Of a stretch of 64,000 bases of DNA, positions 34,339 to 42,714 are shown in pieces. Within the stretch, counting starts at the first letter, position 1. Every line of letters starts with the position of its first letter. The DNA is taken from NCBI RefSeq assembly GCF_007995155.1, contig NZ_CP042593.1, forward strand, positions 4,320,001-4,384,000, given 5' to 3'. This DNA comes from Cytobacillus dafuensis (lineage in GTDB: Bacteria > Bacillota > Bacilli > Bacillales > Cytobacillaceae). The notes beneath the pieces were generated by a model. It had not been told where the DNA came from. It made no database searches and worked only from the letters and a program-made list of their open reading frames with translations. The position numbers were made by a program, and so were the translations under genes.

Positions 34339-35109
34339 TTATTTCTTCCCGCTCAATATCATTGCGTTTCCTAATACTTTCTTTCCTAATAAAACCTTTG
34401 GCAATTTCATTTCTTGAGAAAGTTCACAGCTATTCAGTTTAGATAAGCCCTGTTCTTTTAAATCATTCAAGAGTTCTTTTTCGCCATTGAACAAATTTTC
34501 ATCCATAAACAAATCCAAAAAGACAAATTGTCCGCCTGGTTTCAATACTCTTAATGCTTCTTTAATAACATCGGTTTTATTTTCTTCATCTCTTACTTCA
34601 TGGAATGTCAGGCAGCTTACAATTATATCGAATTGACCATCCTTAAAAGGAAGTTCTGAAGCACTTGCTTTAAGAAAATCAATTCTATCAAAAACTCTTT
34701 CTATTTCGGCATTCTGTTGGCATAGAGCTTTCGAGTATTCCCAATTTTCATCCCAATAATCTATTCCAGTCAAACAAGTCTCAGAAAAAGACTTGGCTAA
34801 TTTGATAATAAGGGAACCACTGCCTGCTCCTATATCCAATACTGTTCCTTTTCCGTTACAGTTCACTTTAGAAACAATCAAGTCATGTATTTTAGACTGA
34901 TAATTTCCTCCGACTGAACTGAATTGATAAATAGAATAAGAAAGCACGAATGTAATGTATAAAAAGGGAAATGCTAAAATTCCTGCCAAGACACGGAAAT
35001 ATATATTAATAGGGAACAATACTACCAAAAGAAGAAGCAATGAGCTTAAAAAAAATAGAGTCAGTTTTTTCATTCGAATCCATGTTTTATATTTTGTTCT
35101 CCTCACCAT
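34339..35109 (-). CDS. Class I SAM-dependent methyltransferase with N-terminal membrane segments
   Basis: About 256 residues. Two hydrophobic helices (about 15-33 and 38-62) anchor a Rossmann methyltransferase: motif I VLDIGAGSGSLIIKLA near residue 90, an acidic strand LTGIDYWDENW, motif II/III DRIDFLKASASELPFKDGQFD, post-motif LRVLKPGGQFVFLD. The substrate is unknown; this is a Methyltransf_11/UbiE-like fold and membrane anchoring suggests a lipid or membrane-bound substrate. ATG at 35109 is preferred because AAGG lies nine bases upstream; the ATG three codons earlier touches that site. Confidence 0.85.
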   Translation of the reverse strand: MVRRTKYKTWIRMKKLTLFFLSSLLLLLVVLFPINIYFRVLAGILAFPFLYITFVLSYSIYQFSSVGGNYQSKIHDLIVSKVNCNGKGTVLDIGAGSGSLIIKLAKSFSETCLTGIDYWDENWEYSKALCQQNAEIERVFDRIDFLKASASELPFKDGQFDIIVSCLTFHEVRDEENKTDVIKEALRVLKPGGQFVFLDLFMDENLFNGEKELLNDLKEQGLSKLNSCELSQEMKLPKVLLGKKVLGNAMILSGKK

Positions 35110-35280
35110 AAGTACCATCCTTATATGTTTTTTCTACATATGGTTATTAATCTGTGATAGATAGCTGAGTTTTGATACAACGAAATTTATTTCCCATTTT
35201 GTTTTGATATTGAAAATGGCTTAGAAAAATAAATAGCCATCCAAGGACTAGTTCAATTAATATATGTACAGCAAATGAGG

Positions 35281-35376
35281 CTACTTCTTATTATCATCTT
35301 TCTTAATCTTCAGTGCTAATTCTATAAGTCGTTTAGTAGCCTTTTCAGCATTAAAGGTTCCTATTTCTTCATAAAT
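35281..35376 (-). pseudogene. Short gene relic
   Basis: Open stretch without start codon: FIYEEIGTFNAEKATKRLIE, then LALKIKKDDNKK and a stop. Reads like the end of a small helical protein. No family recognised. Confidence 0.3.
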
Positions 35377-35474
35377 AAAGTTATCTCTTCATTTTTACAC
35401 CTCTTATCTACTATAATTATTTTAACAAATTAAAAAGATTAAGTTTTCACAAAAGCAAATGTTGTAGTTTTTTT

Positions 35475-35506
35475 GACTCAAACTTTCATTAGTTTGGGTC
35501 TTTTTA
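35475..35506. terminator. Hairpin terminator
   Basis: GACTCAAACT / AGTTTGGGTC stem with T-runs on both strands, in a gap without an intact gene. Confidence 0.6.
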
Positions 35507-35713
35507 TTTACGTTTAAATAAAAGACATAACATATTATATATGACTAATATGTTATGTCTTTTGTTATCCCACTTACGCACCCGTTCAATAATTCTTGAA
35601 AACAATAGAATTATTTAAAGGGTTAAATCAGCTTTGTCTATATTTTTTAAAAAGCAATATATTAAACACATAGAAACATACAGCATTTATTAAAGCTGCG
35701 CTAATAATCATTA

Positions 35714-36050
35714 CTACCCATATAAAAATATCCGATAAGTTTGGTTACCCATTTGTTTAAATGCCACCCAACCTCCTAAAGCCAAACCAGTGCGGATTGG
35801 TATTCCCTTAACAGTTACTTTCAAATCATTACGTAGGAGGCTGATATAAAATATATCATCTGGTTTCATTACACCTTGTTTACCTATTTCCTTTTCTATC
35901 GATGTCCAATTTCGAACTCCATTTCTTGTGTACCTTCTCTTCTTGAATGGTTGATTTCCTTAATTACTTTATTAATGGTTTTCTGTTCATCAATCTCAAT
36001 CGTCTCAGCACTTTGTACATTCAATTGTGAGTTTAACCATTTCACCCTCT
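35714..36050 (-). pseudogene. Relic of a DUF1259 (LppY/LpqO family) protein fused to another decayed segment
   Basis: The 3' part reads NWTSIEKEIGKQGVM, KPDDIFYISLLRNDLKV, TVKGIPIRTGLALGGWVAFK, QMGNQ, which is characteristic of DUF1259. It lacks a start and breaks off at a TAG. The 5' part, in another frame, reads as coding (SAETIEIDEQKTINKVIKEI, NHSRREG) but is not part of that family. No functional product is expected. Confidence 0.55.
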
Positions 36051-36129
36051 ATTAAAGGTTCACTGTAAGAGATTGGAGGTCGTCCATCAACCTCTCCTAG
36101 TGCGATGGGTGACAGGCACCATTAAGTTC

Positions 36130-36321
36130 ATGTCTAAAGCGCCGTCTCTCCTAGAACTGCTTGTCTTTCACGCTCTTACTCTACTTGCCGGAGTACTCGT
36201 ATCTATCATCTTTACTGTGGTTTCACCTAAACCAAAGAAACCCGCATTCCTCTCTTTCGCTTCGATTTTCGTCGTCTATGTGGTCTATACCTTTGTTATA
36301 TTTAGTTGGTATACGGTGTAG
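36130..36321 (+). CDS. Possible small membrane protein (63 aa)
   Basis: Begins MSKAPSLLELLVFHALTLLA; two hydrophobic segments separated by a positively charged PKPKKP turn. No ribosome binding site is visible and the surroundings are decayed, so it may be a fragment. Upstream GGTGACAGGCACC is a common Bacillus palindrome. Confidence 0.25.
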   Translation: MSKAPSLLELLVFHALTLLAGVLVSIIFTVVSPKPKKPAFLSFASIFVVYVVYTFVIFSWYTV

Positions 36322-36453
36322 TCACGAGTGTAGAATCTGTAGGAAATCAATCAAGATTAAGAGTAACTGCTGCTTAAAGAGGATACAAAAACGCCCATGC
36401 GGCTGCAAGGACGGATGTGTATGTATGGATAGGGCTTGTGTGATGGCATGAGC

Positions 36454-37143
36454 TCATTTGATTCGCACATCATTCTCATAGCGGTCGGCGAACTTGGTGA
36501 TTAAAATACCGATTCCCCAGTAAATGAGTGCCACCATCATGAACGCCTCGACAAAGCGAAAGTTCTGGGCTGCCATGATTTTGGCTTGTGCAAAGATATC
36601 AATCACGGTGATTAAAAACCCGAGTGAAGTGGCTTTGATGGCCACTGTGAAAGAGTTTGCGAAATCAGGGATGGCATGGACAAAAGCTTGCGGGGCAACA
36701 ATTCTTGTAAACGTTTGAGAAAAACTATAGCCCAAGGATTGCGCCGCCTCAATTTGCCCCGGATCTACCGCTAAAAATGAGCCTCGGATGATCTCAGATT
36801 GAAAGGTAGACAATGTGAGGCTAACTGTGACAATTAAAATAACCAGAGGCGACATATTGTTCATATTATAATCGATACCTAGAAGTGTAACGATGAACTG
36901 TCCAATGGCAGGGAGTGCATAATACATCAAGTATAAAAACACCACCATAGGTGTCCCTCGTAAAAACAGTTTAAATAATTTTGTAAGTTGAACCAGCACA
37001 GGGATTTTATATTGTTGTATCAGAGCCAACACCACTCCTAGAAGGGTGGATAATACAAGTATAGTAATCGCTATGAGTAAGGTTTCAGGAAGTACACCCA
37101 ATATCCCTAAAAACATTTCGTATGAAGCCTCTAAATCAAACAT
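36454..37143 (-). CDS. Amino acid/opine ABC transporter permease (second)
   Basis: Inner-membrane channel subunit of a polar amino acid uptake system (His/Glu/Gln/Arg/opine family). 229 residues, five to six helices; the conserved EAA loop that docks the ATPase reads EAAQSLGYSFSQTFTRIVAPQA near residue 138. LLRGTPMVVFLYLMYYALP is the N-terminal family motif. ATG behind GGGGGGATT. Last gene of the six-gene opine operon; 32 bp after the other permease. Confidence 0.93.
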   Translation of the reverse strand: MFDLEASYEMFLGILGVLPETLLIAITILVLSTLLGVVLALIQQYKIPVLVQLTKLFKLFLRGTPMVVFLYLMYYALPAIGQFIVTLLGIDYNMNNMSPLVILIVTVSLTLSTFQSEIIRGSFLAVDPGQIEAAQSLGYSFSQTFTRIVAPQAFVHAIPDFANSFTVAIKATSLGFLITVIDIFAQAKIMAAQNFRFVEAFMMVALIYWGIGILITKFADRYENDVRIK

Positions 37144-37175
37144 GTTAATCCCCCCTGCTTATTGTGGTTAAACCT

Positions 37176-37853
37176 TTATCGAATGGCCACTCTCTTCTCC
37201 AGTTTTCTAACCAATCCGTCCGTTGTGAAGCACATAGCCGAAAACATCAAGGCAATGATAAAGTAAATTAGGATTTGATTAATACCATAAGATCGTGAGA
37301 TAGACAATTCTGCGGTTCCCATAATATCCACGATGCCAATGGCAAAGATCAGCGACGTATCATGAATCAAGTAAACCAAGGCATTGCCGTATCCTGGGAG
37401 AGCAACAGGGACCATTTGGGGCAGAATAATTCGGAAAAACTTTTGCATTGGTGTGTACCCCAAGCTATCTGCAGCTTCATGTTGACTTTTTTCAACGGCG
37501 AGATAAGCGGGTCGAAACACTTCAGAAATATAACCAGAATGATAAAATCCCATGGAAATAATAGCAGCATGCATCGGGCTTATATCATATGTGCCCAAAC
37601 CGATGAGAGGTAACACTTTTGGAATTCCAAAGTACGCTATAAATAGTAAAATCAGTCCAGGAACACTTCGCGCAAATGATACATACAAATCGGCTAATTG
37701 ACTAATGACGGGAATTCTATTTAGTCGCACAAACGTTAATAGCACAGCAAAGAGTAACCCAAGCGCAGCCGACAAGATGATAATGATAATATTGATCGGA
37801 AGCGTTTTAAGAAACCCCATTAGTAATTCTTGCATACCTGTTTCCATCGTCAT
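37176..37853 (-). CDS. Amino acid/opine ABC transporter permease (first)
   Basis: Paralogous permease subunit of the same importer, forming a heterodimer with its neighbour as in OccQ/OccM-type systems. 225 residues; motifs FARSVPGLILLFIAYFGIP and EAADSLGYTPMQKFFRIILP (EAA loop). The start is ATG ACG ATG, with GAAGGGAG placed best for the first or the third codon. Between this gene and the binding protein gene are 186 bp that include an ATCCATATTCTC / GAGAATATGGAT inverted repeat (37924-37973), perhaps an mRNA-processing or differential-expression hairpin. Confidence 0.93.
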   Translation of the reverse strand: MTMETGMQELLMGFLKTLPINIIIIILSAALGLLFAVLLTFVRLNRIPVISQLADLYVSFARSVPGLILLFIAYFGIPKVLPLIGLGTYDISPMHAAIISMGFYHSGYISEVFRPAYLAVEKSQHEAADSLGYTPMQKFFRIILPQMVPVALPGYGNALVYLIHDTSLIFAIGIVDIMGTAELSISRSYGINQILIYFIIALMFSAMCFTTDGLVRKLEKRVAIR

Positions 37854-37923
37854 TTCTCCCTTCTCTAATGAATATCTCTTCTGAACATGACGGTGTCATG
37901 TCTATGTTTTTCGGCTTTAGTCT

Positions 37924-37973
37924 ACATCCATATTCTCAAGGGATTCAACCAAACGAGAGAATATGGATGTGCT
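37924..37973. promoter_or_regulatory. Intercistronic hairpin between binding protein and permease genes
   Basis: ATCCATATTCTC pairs with GAGAATATGGAT. Stable intercistronic hairpins after solute-binding protein genes commonly protect the upstream mRNA so that the binding protein is made in excess; that role is inferred. Confidence 0.5.
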
Positions 37974-38039
37974 CTAGTCGATCCGGAGATATTCACTATG
38001 ACCTTATCTGACTCGAACCAAGACGTTCATGTAAAAGCC

Positions 38040-38879
38040 TCAATCGTATTGAAACACATCTTCTGCGTAGAATTCAGTAGACAACTCAGAAAGCACGCCT
38101 GCTTCTGCCAATTCCTTTAGACCTTCATCGATGGCTTGTTTCAGTTCCTCATTTTCCTCTGATTTGTGAATCATAAAGAACGTAGGAATAATTTTGACTG
38201 GGGCCAATCCCACAACAGGTAGATTTTGATCTTCAATGATTTCGATTTGTCCGTAACTCGATGGATAGAACAACGCATCATATTTTCCAGTCGCCACTTC
38301 TTTTAGTCGATCTGCGATTGGAATTCCCACATCAGCCAAATCATACTCTAGCTTAAATTCAGGATTTTCTTCTTCCCAATCCTTAACGGTTTTATATGTG
38401 GCACCCGCTGGGGATAGAGGAGAAATTTTCTTCCCTACCAAATCTTGAATGCTCTCAATTCCACTATCTTCTGCCACGTAAATCTTGATCAGGGCACGAC
38501 CACTCGATTCTGAAGGAATGATATATTGCTCTGCACGTTCCTCCGTGAACCCTAGACCACCTGCCAACATGTCGTACTTTCCAGTAGCTAGTCCTGTTTC
38601 ACCCGCTGAATCTTCCACACCGAACAATTCAAATTCATAGTCTTCAAGCACTTTATCCAGTTCTTTTATCAGCTCAGGCTCATACCCCGTCACTTCGCCG
38701 TTCTCATCGACCCAGCTCAATGGTTTTGACGTGTGGCCAGTCGCCACTTTGATTGTTCTTACGCCTGAATCCCCAGTGCTCTCAGCTTGTGACTTGTTGA
38801 CAGTGGAATTGCATGCAGTAAGGAGAGATAAAGCCAGTACAGAAGCTGCTACTAAAATTGACTTTTTCTTCATTCTCAT
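38040..38879 (-). CDS. Extracellular solute-binding lipoprotein of the amino acid/opine ABC transporter
   Basis: Lipid-anchored receptor (SBP_bac_3 family) that captures the substrate for the importer. Lipobox LLTAC near residue 23. Mature domain: PLSWVDENGEVTGYEPELIK, AGGLGFTEERAEQYIIPS, SGIESIQDLVGKKI. The usual Asp-Arg amino-acid clamp region is altered, consistent with a bulky or opine-like ligand (inference). ATG at 38879 overlaps the stop of the ATPase gene by one base (TGATG) with AAGGGTGG upstream, so translation is coupled. Confidence 0.92.
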   Translation of the reverse strand: MRMKKKSILVAASVLALSLLTACNSTVNKSQAESTGDSGVRTIKVATGHTSKPLSWVDENGEVTGYEPELIKELDKVLEDYEFELFGVEDSAGETGLATGKYDMLAGGLGFTEERAEQYIIPSESSGRALIKIYVAEDSGIESIQDLVGKKISPLSPAGATYKTVKDWEEENPEFKLEYDLADVGIPIADRLKEVATGKYDALFYPSSYGQIEIIEDQNLPVVGLAPVKIIPTFFMIHKSEENEELKQAIDEGLKELAEAGVLSELSTEFYAEDVFQYD

Positions 38880-39631
38880 CAACCACCCTTAATGTTTAAT
38901 TTTTGTTGGTCTTGCTCTGCATAGATCTTTTTCAAAAACTGCCTTGTTCTCACATTCACTGATTTCTCGAAGATTTGTTCAGGCGTTCCCACTTCCACAA
39001 TGTGACCATTTTCCATAAAGACCACTTTGTCGGAAATCCGCTTGGCGAAGTCCATTTCATGGGTGACAAGAAGCGTTGTCATGCCGGACTTTGCTACATC
39101 TTCTATTACTTTCAATACCTCCTCTACTAATTCGGGATCAAGAGCTGAAGTAGGTTCATCAAACAAAATCAACTCAGGTTCAAGCGCCAAGCCACGTGCA
39201 ATGCCGACCCTTTGTAATTGTCCTCCCGATAAGCGAGAGGGATATTCATTTATTTTATCTTTAAGACCTACCTTTTCTAATTGTTTCAAACTCATGGCAT
39301 ACGCTTCGTTTTTGGACTTTTTCTGAACGGCTATTTGAGCATCCATTACATTTTGGATGACCGTCTTATGTTTGAAAATGTTGAACATCTGGAACACCAT
39401 GGCGGTTTTCCTGCGAAGCTTTAGGATGTCTTGCTTGGATAAACTTTGATAATTGAGATGCAGATCCCCGATTTGAATTTCGCCCTGTTGGGGTTTTTCT
39501 AAGTAATTGATGCATTTTAATAAGGTGGTTTTCCCTGTTCCACTCGGACCAATAAACGATACAACCTCGCCTTTTTCGACCGATAGATTAATACCTTTCA
39601 ACACTTCTTTTTGGTTGTATGAAACATGCAA
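38879..39631 (-). CDS. Amino acid/opine ABC transporter ATP-binding protein
   Basis: Cytoplasmic ATPase that drives the importer. Walker A GPSGTGKTT, Q-loop AMVFQMFNIF, signature LSGGQLQRVGIARG, Walker B LILFDEPTSAL, and switch His LLVTHEMDFAK. The first conventional start in frame is TTG at 39631, which has no ribosome binding site and leaves the protein about seven residues short of relatives. GGGGAGG lies just before ATT-ATC at 39652-39647 in the same frame (giving the usual ...LHVKNLHVSY beginning), so an unusual ATT or ATC start is likely. Confidence 0.93.
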   Translation of the reverse strand: MHVSYNQKEVLKGINLSVEKGEVVSFIGPSGTGKTTLLKCINYLEKPQQGEIQIGDLHLNYQSLSKQDILKLRRKTAMVFQMFNIFKHKTVIQNVMDAQIAVQKKSKNEAYAMSLKQLEKVGLKDKINEYPSRLSGGQLQRVGIARGLALEPELILFDEPTSALDPELVEEVLKVIEDVAKSGMTTLLVTHEMDFAKRISDKVVFMENGHIVEVGTPEQIFEKSVNVRTRQFLKKIYAEQDQQKLNIKGG

Positions 39632-39692
39632 GTTTTTAACGTGTAAGATAATCTCTACCTCCCCAAGTGCTTTATTTCAAATCCTATATGTG

Positions 39693-40730
39693 CTATACCA
39701 CGGACATCCGCCGTAGATTCTCCTCGGTCAACCCCTGAAAGCGAATCCCTATTTGCCTATAGTCGCTGTTCATAAGTAAAGATGCCGTGCTGATGATGGA
39801 ATCGGTATACGGTGTTGCCAACCCTAAGATTTTCCCTAATTCTGAAATTGGAACAAGTCCAAAAGGAATGTCTTCTGTCAGATACCTATAATCGAGTGTC
39901 GTAGGACCTAATCCAGTAGGGAACAAGCCAGGCAAAGCTTCATATAACGTGGGATAATCGGAATCATAAAATTCATTCAAGATACTCAAAATACTTTGAA
40001 GATCGACATGTAGACGACTTGCTATTTCCAGTCGTTCTTTATCCATCTTTTCTACGTAGTTACAGGAATAGGGAGATGCTCCGTCAGGATAGAAATGAAA
40101 TCTCTCGGATGCGTCAATCCTTGCCGCGTTAAACAGGGTGATCGGAGGATGAATCACCACATTAGAATTATTTAAGGAAGTCTCAAATACACTTTCTCCC
40201 GGAATCAATTGCGGAAACCTTTCCATAAACGATGGAGCAATCTGGTTCTCTTTACGCAACGTACTAATTAGTACGTTGTATTTAATTTTAGTGATCGCAA
40301 CAGAACCGGCTTGATCGGCCAAACTGACAAAAGGCATGGCACTCGTTTCGGCCACTGTAATGTTCTTTTCTGTAATCAAATCAGTACCCAGAATTCGTTC
40401 ACATTCTAGTGCACCCCAGTAGCCTGGAAAAAAGATGATGGTTTGATTGGGTTGCAAGAACGGTTTAATTTGATTGACAATCGTCTCATGCCCTATAGCC
40501 GTCGTCGATACAATGATAAACTGGGCCTCTGCAATCACCTGATCTATGGTGGTCGATGCCTCTAAATCGACGTACCCCGAATAGATCCCTTTCACTTCCA
40601 ACCCTTGTGTAGAAATTCTTTCAGCTTTCTGTGGATCACGGGTATACAATTTCACGCTTTCTCCGTTCAATTTCAGATATCCTGCAATGGCCTGCCCTGT
40701 ATTTCCACCGCCCATTACTGCATATGTCAT
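39693..40730 (-). CDS. Octopine/nopaline (opine) dehydrogenase family protein
   Basis: NAD(P)-dependent opine dehydrogenase: interconverts an opine with an amino acid plus a 2-oxo acid. 345 residues. N-terminal Rossmann fold with GGGNTGQAIAGYLKLNGESV near residue 7-27 (GxGxxG-like), and the octopine dehydrogenase domain from about 180, with catalytic His region NNSNVVIHPPITLFNAARI and GPTTLDYRYLTEDIPFGLVP. Next to a polar amino acid ABC importer and a GntR regulator, a catabolic role is most likely: import of an opine or N-carboxyalkyl amino acid, then oxidative cleavage. Synthesis of an opine-type metallophore is the alternative, but nicotianamine-like synthase genes are absent. ATG behind AGGAGG. 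Confidence 0.88.
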   Translation of the reverse strand: MTYAVMGGGNTGQAIAGYLKLNGESVKLYTRDPQKAERISTQGLEVKGIYSGYVDLEASTTIDQVIAEAQFIIVSTTAIGHETIVNQIKPFLQPNQTIIFFPGYWGALECERILGTDLITEKNITVAETSAMPFVSLADQAGSVAITKIKYNVLISTLRKENQIAPSFMERFPQLIPGESVFETSLNNSNVVIHPPITLFNAARIDASERFHFYPDGASPYSCNYVEKMDKERLEIASRLHVDLQSILSILNEFYDSDYPTLYEALPGLFPTGLGPTTLDYRYLTEDIPFGLVPISELGKILGLATPYTDSIISTASLLMNSDYRQIGIRFQGLTEENLRRMSVV

Positions 40731-40793
40731 GAACTCTTCCTCCTCTCATATGGTTCGCAATCTGTTTCAATCTGTACCTTTCTCTTGTTAGAA

Positions 40794-41465
40794 TTAGGTA
40801 TGTTCGTATTTTTCGACCGTCTTGATGGCTTGATTCAACGAACCTAAAATATGTTTCTTCATTTCTTCTACTGCGTTGATCTTGTCTTTTTGGATGATGT
40901 AATGAAGGATCATCTTATGTTCTTTTATGGATTGTTTTGTATCGCCAATACTTTTGTGTGCCAATCGCCTGTACCGGTTGATCATGCTGTTGATCTGATA
41001 CAAGAACTTGACCGCCATCTTGTTGCCACTCACCGTGTAAATGTATTCGTGGAATTGCTTACCAAATCGATCGATTGTCTCATAATCTTCCAGGCTTATC
41101 GCCATTTTGAGTAATTTGATGAGATGGGTTAAGTGGTCAATGTCCTTTTGCGTGATATTATCAATGGCATCTTCAACGACAATCCCTTCCAAGTTGCTAC
41201 GGATAACAAATATTTCTTTCACTTCTTGGATCGAAATCGGCGCCACATTCATTCGGCCGTTTAAACTGCGATTGACCAATCCTTCCAGTTCCAAGATCTG
41301 AAGAGCTTCTCTAAGAGGGGTTCGACTGATCTGTAGCTCTTTGGCTAACTCTTCCTCCGCAATTGGTTGACCCGGTTCCAGTTCACCTTTGATGATCATT
41401 TCTCTCAACGCTATATGTGCAATATCTTTCGTAGAGACTCGACTGGCTTTTGCTCTTTCATTCAA
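40794..41465 (-). CDS. GntR family transcriptional regulator (FCD/FadR subfamily)
   Basis: 223 residues. Winged helix with the GntR signature IIKGELEPGQPIAEEELAKE and SRTPLREALQILELEGLV, followed by an FCD ligand-binding domain with helix-borne His/Asp (FGKQFHEYIY, IKEHKMILHYI) that bind a metal and carboxylate effector. Start TTG at 41465 with AAAGGCGG six bases upstream; the frame continues upstream through the operator, which cannot be coding. First gene of the opine operon; probably derepressed by the imported substrate. Confidence 0.9.
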   Translation of the reverse strand: MNERAKASRVSTKDIAHIALREMIIKGELEPGQPIAEEELAKELQISRTPLREALQILELEGLVNRSLNGRMNVAPISIQEVKEIFVIRSNLEGIVVEDAIDNITQKDIDHLTHLIKLLKMAISLEDYETIDRFGKQFHEYIYTVSGNKMAVKFLYQINSMINRYRRLAHKSIGDTKQSIKEHKMILHYIIQKDKINAVEEMKKHILGSLNQAIKTVEKYEHT

Positions 41466-41484
41466 CTGGTTCACCGCCTTTAAA

Positions 41485-41502
41485 ATAATTGTATACAATT
41501 AT
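41485..41502. promoter_or_regulatory. GntR operator of the opine operon
   Basis: Perfect 18-bp palindrome ATAATTGTATACAATTAT, 20 bp before the regulator start. Its TTGTATACAA core fits the TnGTnnnACnA type bound by FadR-subfamily GntR proteins, so the operon is probably autoregulated. Confidence 0.75.
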
Positions 41503-41832
41503 AAAGTTATTTTAGCACACATTTTTAAAAATAAATAAAATATTTCGTTTTTTCTGTTTATTTTTTTGTGTGTACCTGTGCGCACTAATCGAATAATTTC
41601 TCGACATTAGTAGCTACCACGTCATTCCTAGCATTTTTCCATTTGATGCCTATCACCCGAACAATTAATCTATACATCCATATTCACTCTGCATAAAGAA
41701 TGACCTCGCTGCAGCAAGGGGCGGTGAATAAATATACGTAGTGTATAAATTCGACGGGTGCGCTAGTGTTGCTTATTAGTTATACACGCACAAATATGGA
41801 TAATTTTACAACAAATTTTGACTGCTGAAATT

Positions 41833-41880
41833 AAAAAAAAGGACCCGGATCTCTAAAGACGATTCGGTTCCCTTTTTTTA
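41833..41880. terminator. Bidirectional terminator
   Basis: AAAAAAAAGGA-CCGGAT ... ATTCGG-TCCCTTTTTTT hairpin with A and T runs on both sides, separating the opine and arsenic modules. The 41503-41832 stretch beside it shows no gene. Confidence 0.75.
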
Positions 41881-41884
41881 TCAT

Positions 41885-42071
41885 TTAATTATGGGCGAGT
41901 TTATGAAAAAATAGGTGTGCAACGACATAGGGAATACTTTGGCCATGAGCCAGCAGCCCGTTCTTGAGATTCTAAAATCAAAAATTGCAATCCATTCTTT
42001 TGTAAATGATACCCCGAAGCAAGGCCAGCCTGGCCTCCACCAATTACAATAGCATGCCATATTTCATTCAT
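41885..42071 (-). pseudogene. Truncated flavin-dependent monooxygenase (FAD/NAD(P)-binding N-terminus only)
   Basis: Starts normally (ATG behind GAAGGAGGG) and encodes the FAD-binding motif of a flavin-containing monooxygenase: MNEIWHAIVIGGGQAGLASG, then RAAGSWPKY. After about 47 codons the expected DSLTLFSP is missing and frames change; a different frame reaches a stop at 41885 right before the terminator. A large internal deletion is inferred. It sits in the arsenic module and may have been an ArsO-type protein. Confidence 0.7.
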
Positions 42072-42094
42072 TTGATCCCTCCTTCAAAATTTAT

Positions 42095-42107
42095 TTGCAA
42101 ATTGCAA
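42095..42107. promoter_or_regulatory. TTGCAA-type operator (site 1)
   Basis: TTGCAAATTGCAA, upstream of the truncated monooxygenase. Related sites precede each gene of this module. Confidence 0.55.
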
Positions 42108-42125
42108 GTATTTGTTATGAGGTTT

Positions 42126-42575
42126 TCACCTCAATGGAATGGTGCAACAATTACTCGTTTTTGCCATTGCCTCATTTAATAACTTAATGGACCGAATCAC
42201 TGTCTCTTTCTCAAACTCATTCATATGAGAAAAAACATCATTCAAGTAAGTATTCATTTGTTGATCAATCGTTTTTGCGACAAATTTCCCTTCAGTTGTA
42301 AGTGATAGTATATAGACCCTTTTATCTTCTGGGAGTGGAGTCTTTTCTACCAAATTCATTTTAACTAATGCTTGGACTTGTCGACTGAACGTGGTAATAT
42401 CAGTTCCTAATGATTCTGCTACTTGCTGCATGGACGGATTATGCTGATTGTCGATCTCATAAAGAATATGGCTGTGGATGAGTGAAATATCAAAGCCACC
42501 AACGCTGCAACAATTTTTATCTAACAAGCCAAATCGTCGTGTCATAATCTGAAACATTTCACGGAGATTTTCCAC
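42126..42575 (-). CDS. MarR family transcriptional regulator with cysteine pairs (arsenic module)
   Basis: 149-residue winged helix: NPSMQQVAESLGTDITTFSRQ is the recognition helix region, KTPLPEDKRVYILSLTTEG the wing. Cys pairs near both ends (DKNCCSVGG, SNCCTIP) are unusual for MarR proteins and could bind As(III) or another thiophilic ligand. GTG start behind AAGAGGTG. It is flanked by arsM and the truncated monooxygenase; TTGCAA/TTTGTA palindromes lie in front of all of these genes and are the likely operators. Confidence 0.85.
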   Translation of the reverse strand: MENLREMFQIMTRRFGLLDKNCCSVGGFDISLIHSHILYEIDNQHNPSMQQVAESLGTDITTFSRQVQALVKMNLVEKTPLPEDKRVYILSLTTEGKFVAKTIDQQMNTYLNDVFSHMNEFEKETVIRSIKLLNEAMAKTSNCCTIPLR

Positions 42576-42610
42576 TACTCTTCACCTCTTTTATACTTAA
42601 ACATCAATTA

Positions 42611-42624
42611 TTTGTAAATACAAA
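42611..42624. promoter_or_regulatory. TTTGTAAATACAAA palindrome before the MarR gene (site 2)
   Basis: Perfect 14-bp inverted repeat 36 bp upstream of the start; a variant of the TTGCAA sites. Confidence 0.5.
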
Positions 42625-42714
42625 TTGTACTGAAAAGAAACACGGGGAATTCAGGTAATTTATCCCATTCCCACTCGTCTCAGGGTAAAATTTTAACTGA
42701 TTTTCGAATCTTAC

